Below, piece by piece: positions 22,975 to 34,099 of a DNA stretch of 53,054 nucleotides. The DNA is taken from NCBI GenBank assembly GCA_033557835.1, contig JAWQRO010000136.1, positions 1 through 53,054 of the forward strand. The letters run 5' to 3'. This stretch comes from Helochares maculicollis. Lineage: Eukaryota; Arthropoda; Insecta; Coleoptera; Hydrophilidae. The position numbers and the translations under genes were made by a program. Numbering within the stretch: position 1 is the stretch's first letter; each line of letters opens with the position of its first letter. Under the pieces are notes generated by a model, which was not told where the DNA came from, made no database searches, and saw nothing but the letters and a program-made list of their open reading frames with translations.

Positions 22975-24780
22975 CGAGCGAAGCGAGGCTTATCGTTTTG
23001 AGTATAAATGTAATTGATGCTTTTCTTGAGCGAACCAAGGCTCTGTTTTAATCTATTTAAAGTACCGTTCTGGTCGAGCTAAGCGAAGTTAAATGTTTGG
23101 GCTTCGAAGAAATTAATTGACATTTTAGAATATTAGAAATTTAATTGATGCTCTTGCCAAAGGTAGCAAAACGGTGAGCTTTGACCTGCATTTTAAAATC
23201 GTAGATATCGTTTTAATCTGTACGATAGAAATTTAATTGGGGCTTTTGGCGAGGCCAATGAGGTAAATCCTCATGATCTGTCTGTTAGTTCTTACTTCTA
23301 AGCCAGGTTTAGGATTTTGACACAAAGATAGGAGCCAATTGATGCTTTACCCGAACGGAGCGAGGACTGTCGTTTTGACATGTATTTTAAAATCGTCCTT
23401 ATCGTTTGAACCTGTACTATAAAAATTTAACTGCAGCGTATGGCGCCCGTTTGTTAATTTTCAGTTCTTACCGAAGTAAGCGAGATTTAGCGTTTGACTT
23501 CAAAGGAAATTGGCCCTTTATTCAGGCGATGCGAGGTTTACCATATTGATATCATGAATATTCAAAGATTAATAAACATATTTTAGAAGTTCATTCGCAG
23601 TGTCTGGAAAATGAAGCGGGATCATACTTCCTTGACCTAGATATTAGAAGTGTTTTTAAACTCTCGCCTATGACGGATGATAAATATATAGCTAATATTT
23701 TTGCCAAGTGAAGCGAGGCCTAGCGTATTGATCTGTTTTTGCCCAGTGCAGCGGGGCTCATCCTTATAACATGAATGTTGGCAAATCAATTACCGTATTT
23801 TAGAAATTCATTTGCAGTTTGAAGTTTATTTTAAATTCTTGATGAATGATAGACGCATTATCAACGTTTTTGGCGAGCGAAGCGAGGCCTACGGTATTGA
23901 TCTGTATGAAGAGAGCATAGTCAACGGTTTTGTTTGAATGTAAGAAACTCCCTGGACGTTTTTAACGACCGCAGCGAAGTTTGGCGTTATAACATGAATG
24001 TTAGATTCATTAAAGATAAAGATTAGTTAATATATTTTAGAAGTTCATTTGCAGTTTCTGTAATAACAAGCAAGACACTCCATTGACGGAACCATTAATA
24101 TAACCGACGTTTTTGCCGAGCGAAGCGAGGCCTAGCTTGGGGATCTGTATGATGGAAGCGTAGTCGAGCGAAGCAAGACCTAGCATGTTGATCTGGATGT
24201 TAGAAACTCACTCGACGTTTTTACGGAGCGCAGCTAAGCTTGGCGTTATAACATGAATGTAAGATTCATTAATGATAAAGATTAATTATCGTATTTAGAA
24301 TTTCATTTGCAGTTTTAAGTTTATTTTAAATTCTTGATGAATGATAAATGTATAATCAAGGTTTTTTGCCGAGCGAAGCGAGGCATAGCGTATTGATCTG
24401 TACGAAGGGAGCATAGTCAACGGTTTTGTTTGAATGTTAGAAACTCCCTCGACGTTTTTGCCGAGCGCAGCGAGGCTTGACGTTATAAAATGAATGTTAG
24501 ATTCAATAAAAATAAAGATTAATTAACGTATTTTAGAAGTTCCTTCGCAGTTTCTGGGGTATCAAGCAGGACACTCCCTTGATGTGAATATTAGCTTATT
24601 CTACATTTTTGATGATGATGAAATCAACGTTTTTACCAAGTGAAGCGAGGCTTAGCGTAACGATGTAGATGAAGAAAGCATAATCGACGTTTTAGCCGAG
24701 CAAAGCGAGGCCCAGCATTAAGAAGTAAGAAATAAATTTTCCGCTTTGGTCGAACAAAGTGAGTCTTAGCTCTGTGAACT
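22975..24780 (+). repeat. Diverged tandem array 2, ~245-bp period, GAGCGAAGCGAGG core
   Basis: Recurrent blocks 'gccgagcgaagcgaggc' followed by 'tagcgtattgatctgta', then 'gttagaaactccctcgacg', 'gagcgcagcgagg', 'ataacatgaatgttag' and 'ttttagaagttcatttgcag'. Clear cores lie near 22978, 23876, 24118, 24160, 24372, 24455, 24640 and 24700. The better-conserved copies are spaced about 245 bp apart, and copies left of 23800 are much more decayed. The GC-rich core is shared with arrays 1 and 3 although the flanks are unrelated. No coding content. Confidence 0.8.
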
Positions 24781-24884
24781 GGAAGGTTATGCGACGCTTT
24801 TGCCAAGAGAAACAACTCTCTTTGTCCTTGTATGTTGACAAATATAATGATGTCGGCAAACCATGGTTTGTTTTCTCGGATTCG

Positions 24885-25680
24885 AGAGAAAAAGTAAACG
24901 AGAAAGACGAGAAGAAGAAAGAAATAAGAAAATAAAAGAGTAAAGAGAAATTGATAGAGGAAGAAAGGAAGAGAAAAGGGCAGAAAGAAATTAAAAACAG
25001 AAAAATAAAGAGAAAGAAAGTGGAAGATGAGGAAGAGAAAGATGAAGAGAGAGAAAGATGAAGGAAGACAAAGATGAAGAAAGAGAAAGAAAGTGAAAGG
25101 TGAAGAAAGAGAAAGATGAAGAAAGAGAAAAATGAAGAAGCAGAAATAAAGTGAAAGATGAAGAAAGAGAAAGATGAAGGAAGAGAAAAATGAAAAAAGA
25201 GAAAGATGATGAAAGAGAAAGATGATGAAAGAAAAAGATGAAAGAGCAAGATGAAGAATGGGAAAAATTGCGAAAAAGAATGATGAAGAAAGAGAAAGAT
25301 GTAGAAAGAGAAATATGATGAAAGAGAAAGATGAAGAAAGTGGAAGATGAAGAAAGGCAAAGATTGCGAAAAAGAATGATGAAGAAAGAGAAAGATGTAG
25401 AAAGAGAAATATGATGAAAGAGAAAGATGAAGCAAGTTCGAAGATGAAGAAAGTAGAAGATGATGAAAGACGAAGTTGAAGAAAGAGAAAGATGAAGAAA
25501 GAGAAACATGAAGAAAGGAAAAAATGAAGAAAGAGAAAGACGAAGAAAGTGGTAGATGAAGAAAGTAGAAGATGAAGAAAAAGTAAGATGAAGAAAGGGA
25601 AAGATGAAGAAAGATAAAGATGAAAATAGAGGAAGAAAAAAGAGAAAGAGGTAGAAGGAAAAGAGAGAGACAATACAGGA
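24885..25680 (+). repeat. Polypurine minisatellite (GAAAGATGAAGAAAGA type), ~0.8 kb
   Basis: The plus strand is almost pure A/G with scattered T, built from irregular 12-18-bp units such as AAGAAAGAGAAAGATG. A longer sub-repeat (~105 bp) is duplicated near 25255-25330 and 25360-25435 ('attgcgaaaaagaatgatg' in each). Long minus frames (346 codons 24633-25673; 247 codons 24692-25435; 172 codons 24991-25509) read serine/phenylalanine/leucine monotony in overlapping frames and are artefacts. Mirror-like polypurine tracts of this length can adopt triplex DNA. Confidence 0.9.
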
Positions 25681-25684
25681 GAAT

Positions 25685-26445
25685 AGAGGGAGAGAATGTA
25701 TTCAGGAAGCGTTCGCAGGCATTTTAATGATTCCCTACATACCTATTAGAAATGAACATAATCATCACGGTCGCTGCTATAACATACTATAACTGCTTCG
25801 ACAATAAAAATTTATAGGAACACGAGGAGATGAGTTATGAGCTGTATGCACTTGTCGCGGCGCTGTATGTAAATAGCACGATGACACTTATTTACATAAG
25901 TCAACTGGTGATACGTCAAATTAATGATGTCTTATACTAATCGCTCCATTGTTCACGGAATTACCTCATTGTGTTCCTGACTCTAATCGATGTATGTACA
26001 GTTCTACTATTTGTAAATTGCTTATGTATATAGATACTCGTTAGTTACATGCGTAACCTTTGATCAACTATTGAACTTCATGAGGTGACGGTTTCATGCG
26101 ACTTACGTAATCCCATTCGCTTTCGAACATATAACGCGCTCTATGTAAAAAAAACGAGATGAGCGACACGTACGCACAGCGAAGCGCCGGAAGAATGCTT
26201 ATAGGACGTTTTGTTATGACAAAAGTTGGTTTTGAGGATGGCACATTAATTTATTTTGGTTCCTCAAATTTATCAAGTAGTTAGAACAATCATCAATTGC
26301 TTTATTAGCAATATTATTGTCAGTCTTCATATCGGCAATATTGCTAATAGTCTTGTCCAAGTTGATATTGTTTCGAAGTTTTGATCCGCTTCTAGTTTGT
26401 AACCCACAAAAAGTTGAGCTATCCTGTTTAGAAGTTCGCTAATCA
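25685..26445. other. Spacer, no gene seen
   Basis: Unique AT-rich DNA. A short 'cagcgaagcgccgg' near 26178 again contains the GCGAAGC word. A small inverted repeat around 'ttagcaatatt' (near 26305 and 26338) is visible. Confidence 0.4.
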
Positions 26446-26449
26446 AGCT

Positions 26450-27030
26450 AGCGCGCGATCCCACTGCCCGTCGACGGCCCAGCGGAGACACAACAGGACG
26501 GAATGCACCATTAGCAGCGCATAGCCCTCCGAAAAAACTAGCCTACTACGATCTGACCGAGCGATTATCAGTAGTTTCCCAACGGAGTGTGGATGGATGT
26601 TCGCTCGAGGCGAGTAGCGAGTTTTGTTCGTTTTTAAGTTCAGGTGAACGAGGTGCACCTGTGTTGCGCTGACGTCACAGGGACGAACTGCGGAAGTAGG
26701 CGTGTCCGCGCTCTCCCACCATTGGCTGTGTGGGTGTCTGTGTAACAATGGATCACGCCCACTCTTAACCCTTTCCATGCCACTGCCACCTTCTTTGGAT
26801 TGTGCAGTGGTCGCGGTCCTCCTGGCATCATGCTACTTGCAATGCAACGAGTTCATTACTTTTTCCACAATGTGTGTTGTATTGTGGGAGCCGTGCATGG
26901 ATGACTAGATCGATACTTGCAGAACGATGCCGGAGCTCTGATACGGACCTTAGAATTAATGGAGCTTTGCGTTGCGGTCTCGCTCGGAATACGACGACGA
27001 CGAGATCCTAGTTAGTCCTCGGGATGCAAA
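26450..27030. promoter_or_regulatory. CpG-rich promoter-like block with CRE, CCAAT box and E-boxes
   Basis: A ~0.55-kb unique block with high CpG content. It has a full palindromic CRE, TGACGTCA (26670-26677), an inverted CCAAT box ATTGG (26721-26725), and an E-box cluster CAGGTG...AGGTGCACCT (26641-26660), the word bound by Snail-type factors. Open frames occur on both strands (minus 26443-26778; plus 26702-27011) without recognisable domains, as expected in GC-rich DNA. The motif set is typical of a eukaryotic promoter or enhancer. Direction and target are unknown. Confidence 0.45.
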
Positions 27031-28320
27031 AAAAAACTCCGGCATCCAGCACACGAATGTCACATGGGGGTTTATTATTCATATTGGCGGGAATGGCAGT
27101 TCTTTGACCTCATTGATATTGCTGGGTTAATTGATTGCTATTTTTTGCGTCATCGTATTGAACACGGACAGTATTTTTACTAATGCTATTATTGCCACTG
27201 TTTAATATTTAATTAATAATTGTACACTTTCTCAGTAAAATTTTGCCTGTATTGATTAAAAATTTTTATTATTATTACGATCATTATAGTTCATTAATAA
27301 ATTGTATCGTTTCCATTCATTTCCAGTCGTTATAGAATGCGCGGCCAGTGAGGCTAATCTATGGGATTGCAGTGCGGAAGAAGGAAAGTGAACACAAATA
27401 AATTGAGTCATCTTGGTCATGTGTGTCTGGGTGTGGGAGCCTTGGAGATAGAGACAGATAAATGGAGTCGATGGGTTGTGGAAGAGGGCTGAGAAGGAAG
27501 ACTGTGTCGATTTATGTAGAATCGATTCGAAATGCGATTGGAATAACTCATTTTAATCGTTTCCGTTTTAATAAGTAATCGTATGCAAATCATTTGTAAT
27601 CATCTGGGACTGGTAGGTTTGGCTTTTCCTTTCCGCTGAAAGGCTTACTTGCAGCCGTGTGCATAAGTACTCTACTATACCTATTTATACGCAGAAATAA
27701 TGATCTGGAGGATTATTTATTTATTTGTTGTTAACTCGGCTTGTGTATAGATGAGCTGCTTGCGGATTAAGGATTATGTCTTTATCATATGTGATGTACC
27801 TATTGTTTGTTTAGATACTCTTGTAACTGAACTCTAAGATTTTCTCACCTCACAAGCATTAAATAGACTTAACTGGAATACGCAATAATTTGTCTTCTTA
27901 CGTTGCTGTTTGATGTGCAATGATTCCAAATACAGCATTTGCAGCACTCCTAGATGAACATTAGCCTTTGAAACAGCCTACTAAGTGTCTGGGCAGGAAG
28001 AAATGATAATAGGTGTGTTTAAAGCAGTAAATGTTGTGCAACAACAATAAATTTACAAAGTATGCACAAATTATTCACATTGCTTGGCAGTTTTCTCTTT
28101 AAAATTGCTGGAAGTACAGAGTATTTAGCAGTAATTTTCTTTTTTGCACTTGCAAAATACTTAAAAATTATAATACTCTGTGTATTATCATGTCCCATTT
28201 TGGTGATTGCAATACTTTTCAATAGCATTTTCGAAATTATATTATCTACTATATATGGATTTAGTGTCTCCTGAATTCTGCAATATAGGACATATTAGAT
28301 TAAATCCTAGATATCTAGTT
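27031..28320. other. Unique spacer, no gene seen
   Basis: AT-rich DNA with homeodomain-type words near 27200-27310 and a GC-richer patch at 27340-27540. Small frames at 28019-28274 on both strands are not recognisable. Confidence 0.4.
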
Positions 28321-28322
28321 TT

Positions 28323-28634
28323 CTATTCAAGCTTCAGTTTTATTGCGTTAAATAATAAAATTATATTATTAAAGTATACATCCATCACTGGTTTGTCTGA
28401 CCTTTTCCATTTTCTTGGGAGTTTATCACATCCTTCTTTGTTAAATAAATGTTGGATTGGACTGATAGAAATTATCATCAGCTTATATGACTTGTTCTCT
28501 AGAATCGAAGGTCTTTCAATACTAATAGTTTTGTAAGGAATAGGAAAGCGGTAGTTTCGCGGCGCTAGATCCGAGGAGTAAGGTGGTTGTGGCAAAGCAG
28601 AACATCCAAATAAAGATTTTTTTACTTGTCTCAC
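28323..28634 (-). mobile_element. Mariner transposase C-terminal scrap, third catalytic D changed to N
   Basis: The 103-codon minus frame reads ALPQPPYSSDLAPRNYRFP near its start and KEGCDKLPRKWKR near its end. These correspond to HPPYSPDLAPSDYHLF and the ..KLPERWQK block of mariner transposases. The third catalytic aspartate is asparagine (codon at 28556-28554), and the region between is decayed. No terminal repeats were found. Confidence 0.6.
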
Positions 28635-28639
28635 AATTC

Positions 28640-29735
28640 TAGGGTAGGCAATACCTCCTCCTATACCCTTTAGAGCTGTGGCACGTATTTTCTAGAGTAA
28701 TTGTTAACTTATCTTCAACAACTTGTGATGAGCCAAACTCATGACAATCCCATCACAAACTTAAAATCGATTTTCCATTCATACTTACTTTGGGATTTGG
28801 TAGGGAGTGATTGATTATTAATGAAGAGCAAGTTTCTACTGATACTCATATTTATCTGTAGCCCACTTTAAATCACCTGATATTATCTCAAAAAGTGAAC
28901 TATCCCTATCTTTTATTTATTTCTTGTCAAAGGCAGAGGCGATATGTCGAATATATCTTTTTTGTCCTTCTATTTCAAAGATTATGAATTTCAGGAGATG
29001 TCAGGTTGTGACTGTGAATATTTGAGGTTTTGCTTTAAGCTTGCAGAGCACATGTCGCGTAAAAATTACCTTTAGGGTGCTTCTAGGCCGTTTTATTACA
29101 AACATCAAATAACAAGCAATTCTGACAAGGAATGAATATCTTGATAAAATTGTTCATTCTATTCTTTCCACATTTTAAACTACACAACTATAATAGGTTT
29201 TAAAATTAACGATTCAAGTGAATTTTCTGAACATTATGCTGCGACCAGGAAAAGGTGTTAATCTGGTTGCGCTTGTTATCTACAGAACCCAGCCCAGTGT
29301 TAACATTCCTGGTTATCTTGGCCGTCTAACAAGCATTTTGGAAAACTTGCTTGGGCTCGAAATGTTATATAGCCGATTGAGGGACGTTCCTGTCCATCCT
29401 CACGGTTTTTGGGCTGGCATTTCAGGGGATGTTTTTTGAAGTTGCAAGTCTGAGTCTTGCCGAGAGAGTGTGGGAGAAAATTTGAGATGGTGAGTGGCCG
29501 AAAGAAAAATTTGAGATAGTGGGAGCTGGAAATTTTGAAATTATATCTGGTGGTTCTTCTCTTGCTTTTGGAAGTTTTCATCAGCCGCTAACCCGCGGCG
29601 GAGGTGGACGCTAGAATCTTGTAGAAAGAATTTGTATGATCCAATCACGCGCTCAGCCTTGGTATAACAGTTACCGTTAATTAAATACCCATTGTTAGCT
29701 TATTGGCGTAGATTTTGAAAATAGATTGATTACTA
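28640..29735. other. Spacer, no gene seen
   Basis: A 73-codon plus frame (29218-29439) and a 93-codon minus frame (29300-29581) overlap in a GC-richer patch; neither product is recognised. The rest is AT-rich, unique sequence. Confidence 0.35.
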
Positions 29736-29738
29736 CTA

Positions 29739-30560
29739 CCAGGTGCGTAAGTTTGAAATGTCGTTTTTTCATGAAAAATACGCAATTATTTAAGAATAAT
29801 GGTAAAACATTTTTTATTCATAGTATTACCTCTCACTTTTTACACATTTTATTCATCTTTCAAGCAATTTATGGATACCATTCCAAAATAAAGCTTCAAC
29901 TTTCACTGATATCCATTCATCGAGCTAGTTTTTTACATCCTCGAAAGTCTTAAAGTGTTGGTCAGCTAGTACGTGTGCCATTGATAAGAACAGGTCATAA
30001 TCAGAAGGCGCTAGGTCTGGTGAATACGGCGGGTAGGGTAGGAGTGCGCAACCAAGCGAAGAAATCGTTTCTTTGACCACTCTGGCTTAATGTGCAGGAG
30101 CGTTGTCATGCTGCATAATGACTTTGTAGTGTCTTCGAGCCCGTTCTGGGCGTTTTTCGATCAATGCGTGTTTTAAATTGATCATTTGTTGTCGGTAGCG
30201 GTATTAACTGTTTCGCCGAGTGTGAGAAGCTCGTAGTACACTACTCTCTTCTGATTCCACCACACACACACAGCATTGTCTTTCTCCCAAAATGATCCAG
30301 CTTTGTACTCGATGTTGATGGTTGTCTTGGCGTTAACCACGATTTCTCACACGTTTGGGATTTTCAAAATACGTCCACTTTTCATCGCCAGTTGACAACC
30401 CGATGCAAAAAAACTCTTTCTTTTGTGGCGTAAATGCAGCATTTCGCACAGTTTTTCGTCTTTAAATCTGTCGTTCGTTCAGTTTATGTGTAACCCATTT
30501 TCCAACCATTTGTATCTTTCCCATGACTCTCAGGCGATCGGAAATGGCTTGCCGGGTGAC
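29739..30560 (-). mobile_element. Mariner relic (mauritiana-like), 5' part lost, minus strand
   Basis: The terminus 'ccaggtgcgtaag' starts right after TA (29737-29738). Going up the minus strand, all three catalytic regions are still readable: TGDEKWTYFENP (near 30390), MQHDNAPAH (near 30110) and PPYSPDLAPSDYDLF (near 30040-30000). Upstream of these are MGKIQMVGKWV and TRQAISDRL (up to 30560). Frameshifts break the frame between blocks. The element stops abruptly at 30560, where a different mariner family begins, so its DNA-binding domain and 5' terminal repeat are gone. It matches the plus-strand relic at 13200-13835 closely. Confidence 0.88.
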
Positions 30561-31644
30561 TTTGGATGGTTTCAATAACATTAAAAATGCGTCCCTTCAA
30601 CTTCATTTTAATTTTTGGAAATAAAAACAAGTCGGGGGAATACGGCGAATTATTCAATATACAGACTTGATTTCGTGTCAAAAATTGACAAACAATCAAT
30701 GATGTGTGTGACTCGGTGCATTATCATGTAACAAACATCAGTCATCAGAAATGCAATATTCTGGTCGAATTCGATGAACTTTTCCCATTAATCGTTGTAA
30801 AGCTTTCAAGTAGAAAGCACCAGTAACTGTTTGATCCTATGGGACGATCTCACAGTGGATGATGCCTTTGCTATCAAAGAAAACAATGAACATTGTCTTC
30901 ATTTTTTATGGAACTTTTGTTGTTTTCTTGGCTTGATGTGATGATTTTGATTTCCATTCGACACTTTGACATTTTTTTGGGTCATATTGAAAAGACAGGT
31001 CTCGTCACCAGTAACAATTGATTTGAGGAAGGTTGAGCTACTATTTGCTGCTCGTACAATCTCTCTGGAATGCTCCAGTCTCATCAACGTTTGCTATTGG
31101 GTTAGTGCGTGCGGATCAAATTTAACAATGATCTTTGTTATGCCCAAATCTTTAAAAATTTGACGAATTCTCTCTTTGTTAATGTTTAATGTCTCTTCTA
31201 TCATTCTCAGTGTCGCATTGTGATCGTTGGATGCAAAATTTGCACTTTTTGAATCGAATCTGTTGTTATTGCTATTGGCTTTCCAAAACGATCATTGCCC
31301 CCAGTGATTTTCTGCTACCCAAAATAAGCTTCTGCTACTCCAAAGTTTTTGACCGCGATAAATACTCACTTCCATACATTTTTTGCATCAGTTTGAACGT
31401 TTCTGTGGCACTTGTGTCAAGTTTAGCGTGAAATTTAATAACAGCAGGTTGTTCCATTATGTCTTCCGATATATGATAAAATAAACTGATAAACAAAATA
31501 TCAAAAACAATGATAAATGTTAATCGATTTAAATAAAAGTTTTAGGTTATATGTCCAAACTTCATGTGACACAAAATTTAAACAGATGTCGCCACTGATT
31601 GCTGAGATATAGCTTCAGTCACGGAATTTAATTGCCGCACTGTG
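30561..31644 (-). mobile_element. Second mariner family, 3' part lost, fused to the previous element
   Basis: The minus strand begins after TA with 'cacagtgcggcaattaaat' (31644 down). An ATG at 31457 starts MEQPAVIKFHAKLDTSATETF, a typical mariner N-terminus. Catalytic traces: TGDETC with D at 31016-31014, and LLHDNAPSHTS with D at 30726-30724. The motif that should read YSPDLAPCDFFLFPK is YSPDL-FLFPK, so about five codons with the third D are missing. After KLKGRIFNVIETIQ the sequence switches at 30560/30561 into the neighbouring mariner. Several stops lie between the blocks. Confidence 0.85.
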
Positions 31645-31689
31645 TATACCTTTGCATCCAAAGAAGATATTGTAGGCGCCCAACTACTA

Positions 31690-34095
31690 TATATACCGGA
31701 TGTTGCAGAATTAATTTCCAATACTTAATCCACATGTTAAGATCGCCAATGGTATTTTTTAAATATTAATAAAAATATTGAAAATTTGGCTGGATTAAAG
31801 AATATTATGCAAACACAACAGCACCGTTATTGCTATAAAAATAACCGCATCACAATCAAACACATCGTTAAATCCTTCAAAACCTCGAGATTCAATTTTT
31901 TCATGAACGCAAAACCGTCCTCATCAAAGAGAAACAGAAAAAGAACATAGACAACCATTGAAGTAAAATTTTATAGCTCCGCGTTTTTTCGAATCATCTA
32001 AAACAGAACGTGACCTGGAAAAAAGATAGAAATTAACCTTTATCACCATTATCTCTATGAAAATACCGGCATCACAATCAACACAAAGCATTAGATCCGT
32101 CATAATCACAAGATAAAATTATTTTCCAAAACCTTCCTAGGATCGTAAAGACAAAAAAAAGAACATAAACAACCATTTAAGGAAAATTTTATTCAAGAGC
32201 GTTGTTTTTTGAGCTGGAGATCGAACGTGACCTCGAAATAATATCGCTTTATTAATATAAGAAGGGTGGTTACATCATACGAGGTGTGTTCAATAAGAAT
32301 CGCGAAATTTGAATTTTCGCGAGTCACGTATATTCGAAATTCGATTGTTTTTGGCGTTATGTTGGTACTCATGTCTCTCACTTATACCGACAAATTCGGC
32401 CATTTTGAATGTTCAGTTAATTGTTGACAGCTGCTTTGCTTGCACGTGTTTTGGTTCGGTTTCGATTTTTACCTATTCAAAAAAAAATGGATCAAAGAAC
32501 CTGTATCCAATTTTGTGTGAAAAACGAAATTAAGTGCGCGGATGCATTCCGAATGTTGACTGTGGCATACGGAGAAGCTACCTTGGACCGAAGCAACGTT
32601 TATCGGTAGTACAAAATGTTCTCAGAAGGCCGAGAAGATGTGAACGACGAAGAGCGTGCCGGACGCCCTAGCACTTCAACAACAGACGAAAAAATCGATG
32701 AAGTGAAGAAAATGGTATTGGCCAATCGTCGAATCACCGTTAGAGAAGTTGCTGAGGACTTAGACATATCGATTGGCTCGTGCCAATCGATTTTTATCAA
32801 TGATTTGGGCATGAGACAGGTCGCCGCGAAATTCCTACCAAAATTGCTCAATTTCGACCAAAAATCGCATGAAAATTGCTAATGAGCTCTTGGACTCTGT
32901 CCGCGACGACCAAAATTTGCTCCAGAGGGTCATAACTGGTGACGAATCGTGGGTTTACGGTTATGACGTGGAAACCAATGCTCAATCATCTAAATGGAAG
33001 CTGCCGCACGAGCCAAGACCGAAAATAGCGCGCCAAATTCGGTCGACTGTGAAAGTTTTGCATACCGTTTTCTTCGATTGCAGGGGGGGTGGTGCATCGT
33101 GAGTTCTTGCCTCAGGGTGAACGGTCAAAAAGGAATATTACCTGCAAGTTATGCGCAATTTGCGTGAAGCAATCCACTAGAAACGTCCGGATTTATGGAA
33201 GAACAAATATTGGCTTTTGTACCACGATAACGCCCCTGCTCACACATCGTTGCTTGTGCGCGACTTTTTGGCCAAAAACAACACACTAATGATGACGCAG
33301 CCACCATATTTCCCAGATCTGACTCCTGTGACTTTTTCTTGTTCCCGAAACTAAAGAGGCCCATGAAAGAACAACGCTACGCTAATATTGACGAGATAAA
33401 GATGGCATCGAAGGAGGAGCTGAACAAGATAAAGGAAAATGATTTTTTAAGTGCTTCGAAGATTGGAAAAAACGTTGGCACAAGTGTAAAATATCTCACG
33501 GAGATTACTTTGAAGGGGACAAATTAGATTATTCATGAATAAATAAATAATTAAAATAAACACAAACCTCGCGATACTTTTTGAACACACCTCGTACATT
33601 GCAAACTAACCAATAACTTAATTGTCGACGTTCTTTATCGTTAAAATTCGATGGCTGTTTAAATACGATGGATTATAGTCAATTTCTATCACAATTAATA
33701 GTACAAATACGTGTTATTGCGACGATTGAAAAACATGCACCGCTTCTCTTACGCCTGTGGTTGTAAATTTATTGCGCTTTACGTTTTTTGATGAGCATTT
33801 GCTTTCATTTTTATCAACTTGTTTACAATAAAATGATGGTTTTTCTTGTTTCGTGCGTAGTAAGTTCAGATGATTTGTGTATTACTAAATATGTCTTTCT
33901 TAGAATAAGACATAAAGAAAAGTTTTGCAAACTTACGTAATAGTAAATAATGTATTAAAAACAAATTGAAATGAACGCAATCCGACCAAACATGTGGCGC
34001 TTGTTTTTTCTTGCTTCAAGCGTAAACAAGAAGGTGATTCTTTGCAGTACCGATAAAATTCGACCGACGAATAGGGAATTTCAACAGTGGATACT
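31690..34095 (-). repeat. Long inverted repeat copy 1, interrupted by a mariner
   Basis: Bases 31690-32277 and 33597-34095 together match the reverse complement of about 51675-53045. Anchors include 'gcagaattaatt', 'tcatgaacgcaaaaccgtcc', 'atcgaacgtgacctcgaaa', 'acttaattgtcgac', 'aagagaagcggtgcatg' (minus sense here) and 'caagaaggtgattcttt'. Inside the unit is a pair of diverged tandem sub-units (~0.26 kb in copy 2; shortened here by a deletion near 32028). It is a repeated element of unknown class: no terminal repeats are identified, and copy 2 reaches the window edge. Confidence 0.85.
32280..33594 (+). mobile_element. Full-length but dead mariner element, copy 2, nested insertion
   Basis: Inverted termini 'cgaggtgtgtt' and 'aacacacctcg' with TA on both sides (32278-32279, 33595-33596); 1315 bp. 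Same family as 15693-16969. The ATG is at 32487 (MDQRTCIQFCVKNEIK). A tryptophan codon has become TAG (32607-32609). Then 32616-32882 is open (EGREDVNDEERAGRPSTST..), a deletion shifts frame near 32865, and 32869-33102 is open with the first D at 32941-32943. Extra G bases near 33085 shift frame again. The second D is at 33226-33228 and the third at 33330-33332 in another frame. No continuous transposase remains. Confidence 0.95.
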
Positions 34096-34099
34096 ATCT

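Noticed and set aside
24633..25673. 346-codon minus-strand open frame (with overlapping 247- and 172-codon frames)
   Set aside because: It reads the complement of a polypurine minisatellite; product is phenylalanine/serine/leucine monotony and several frames are open at once, which is the signature of stop-poor repeat DNA, not of a membrane protein gene.
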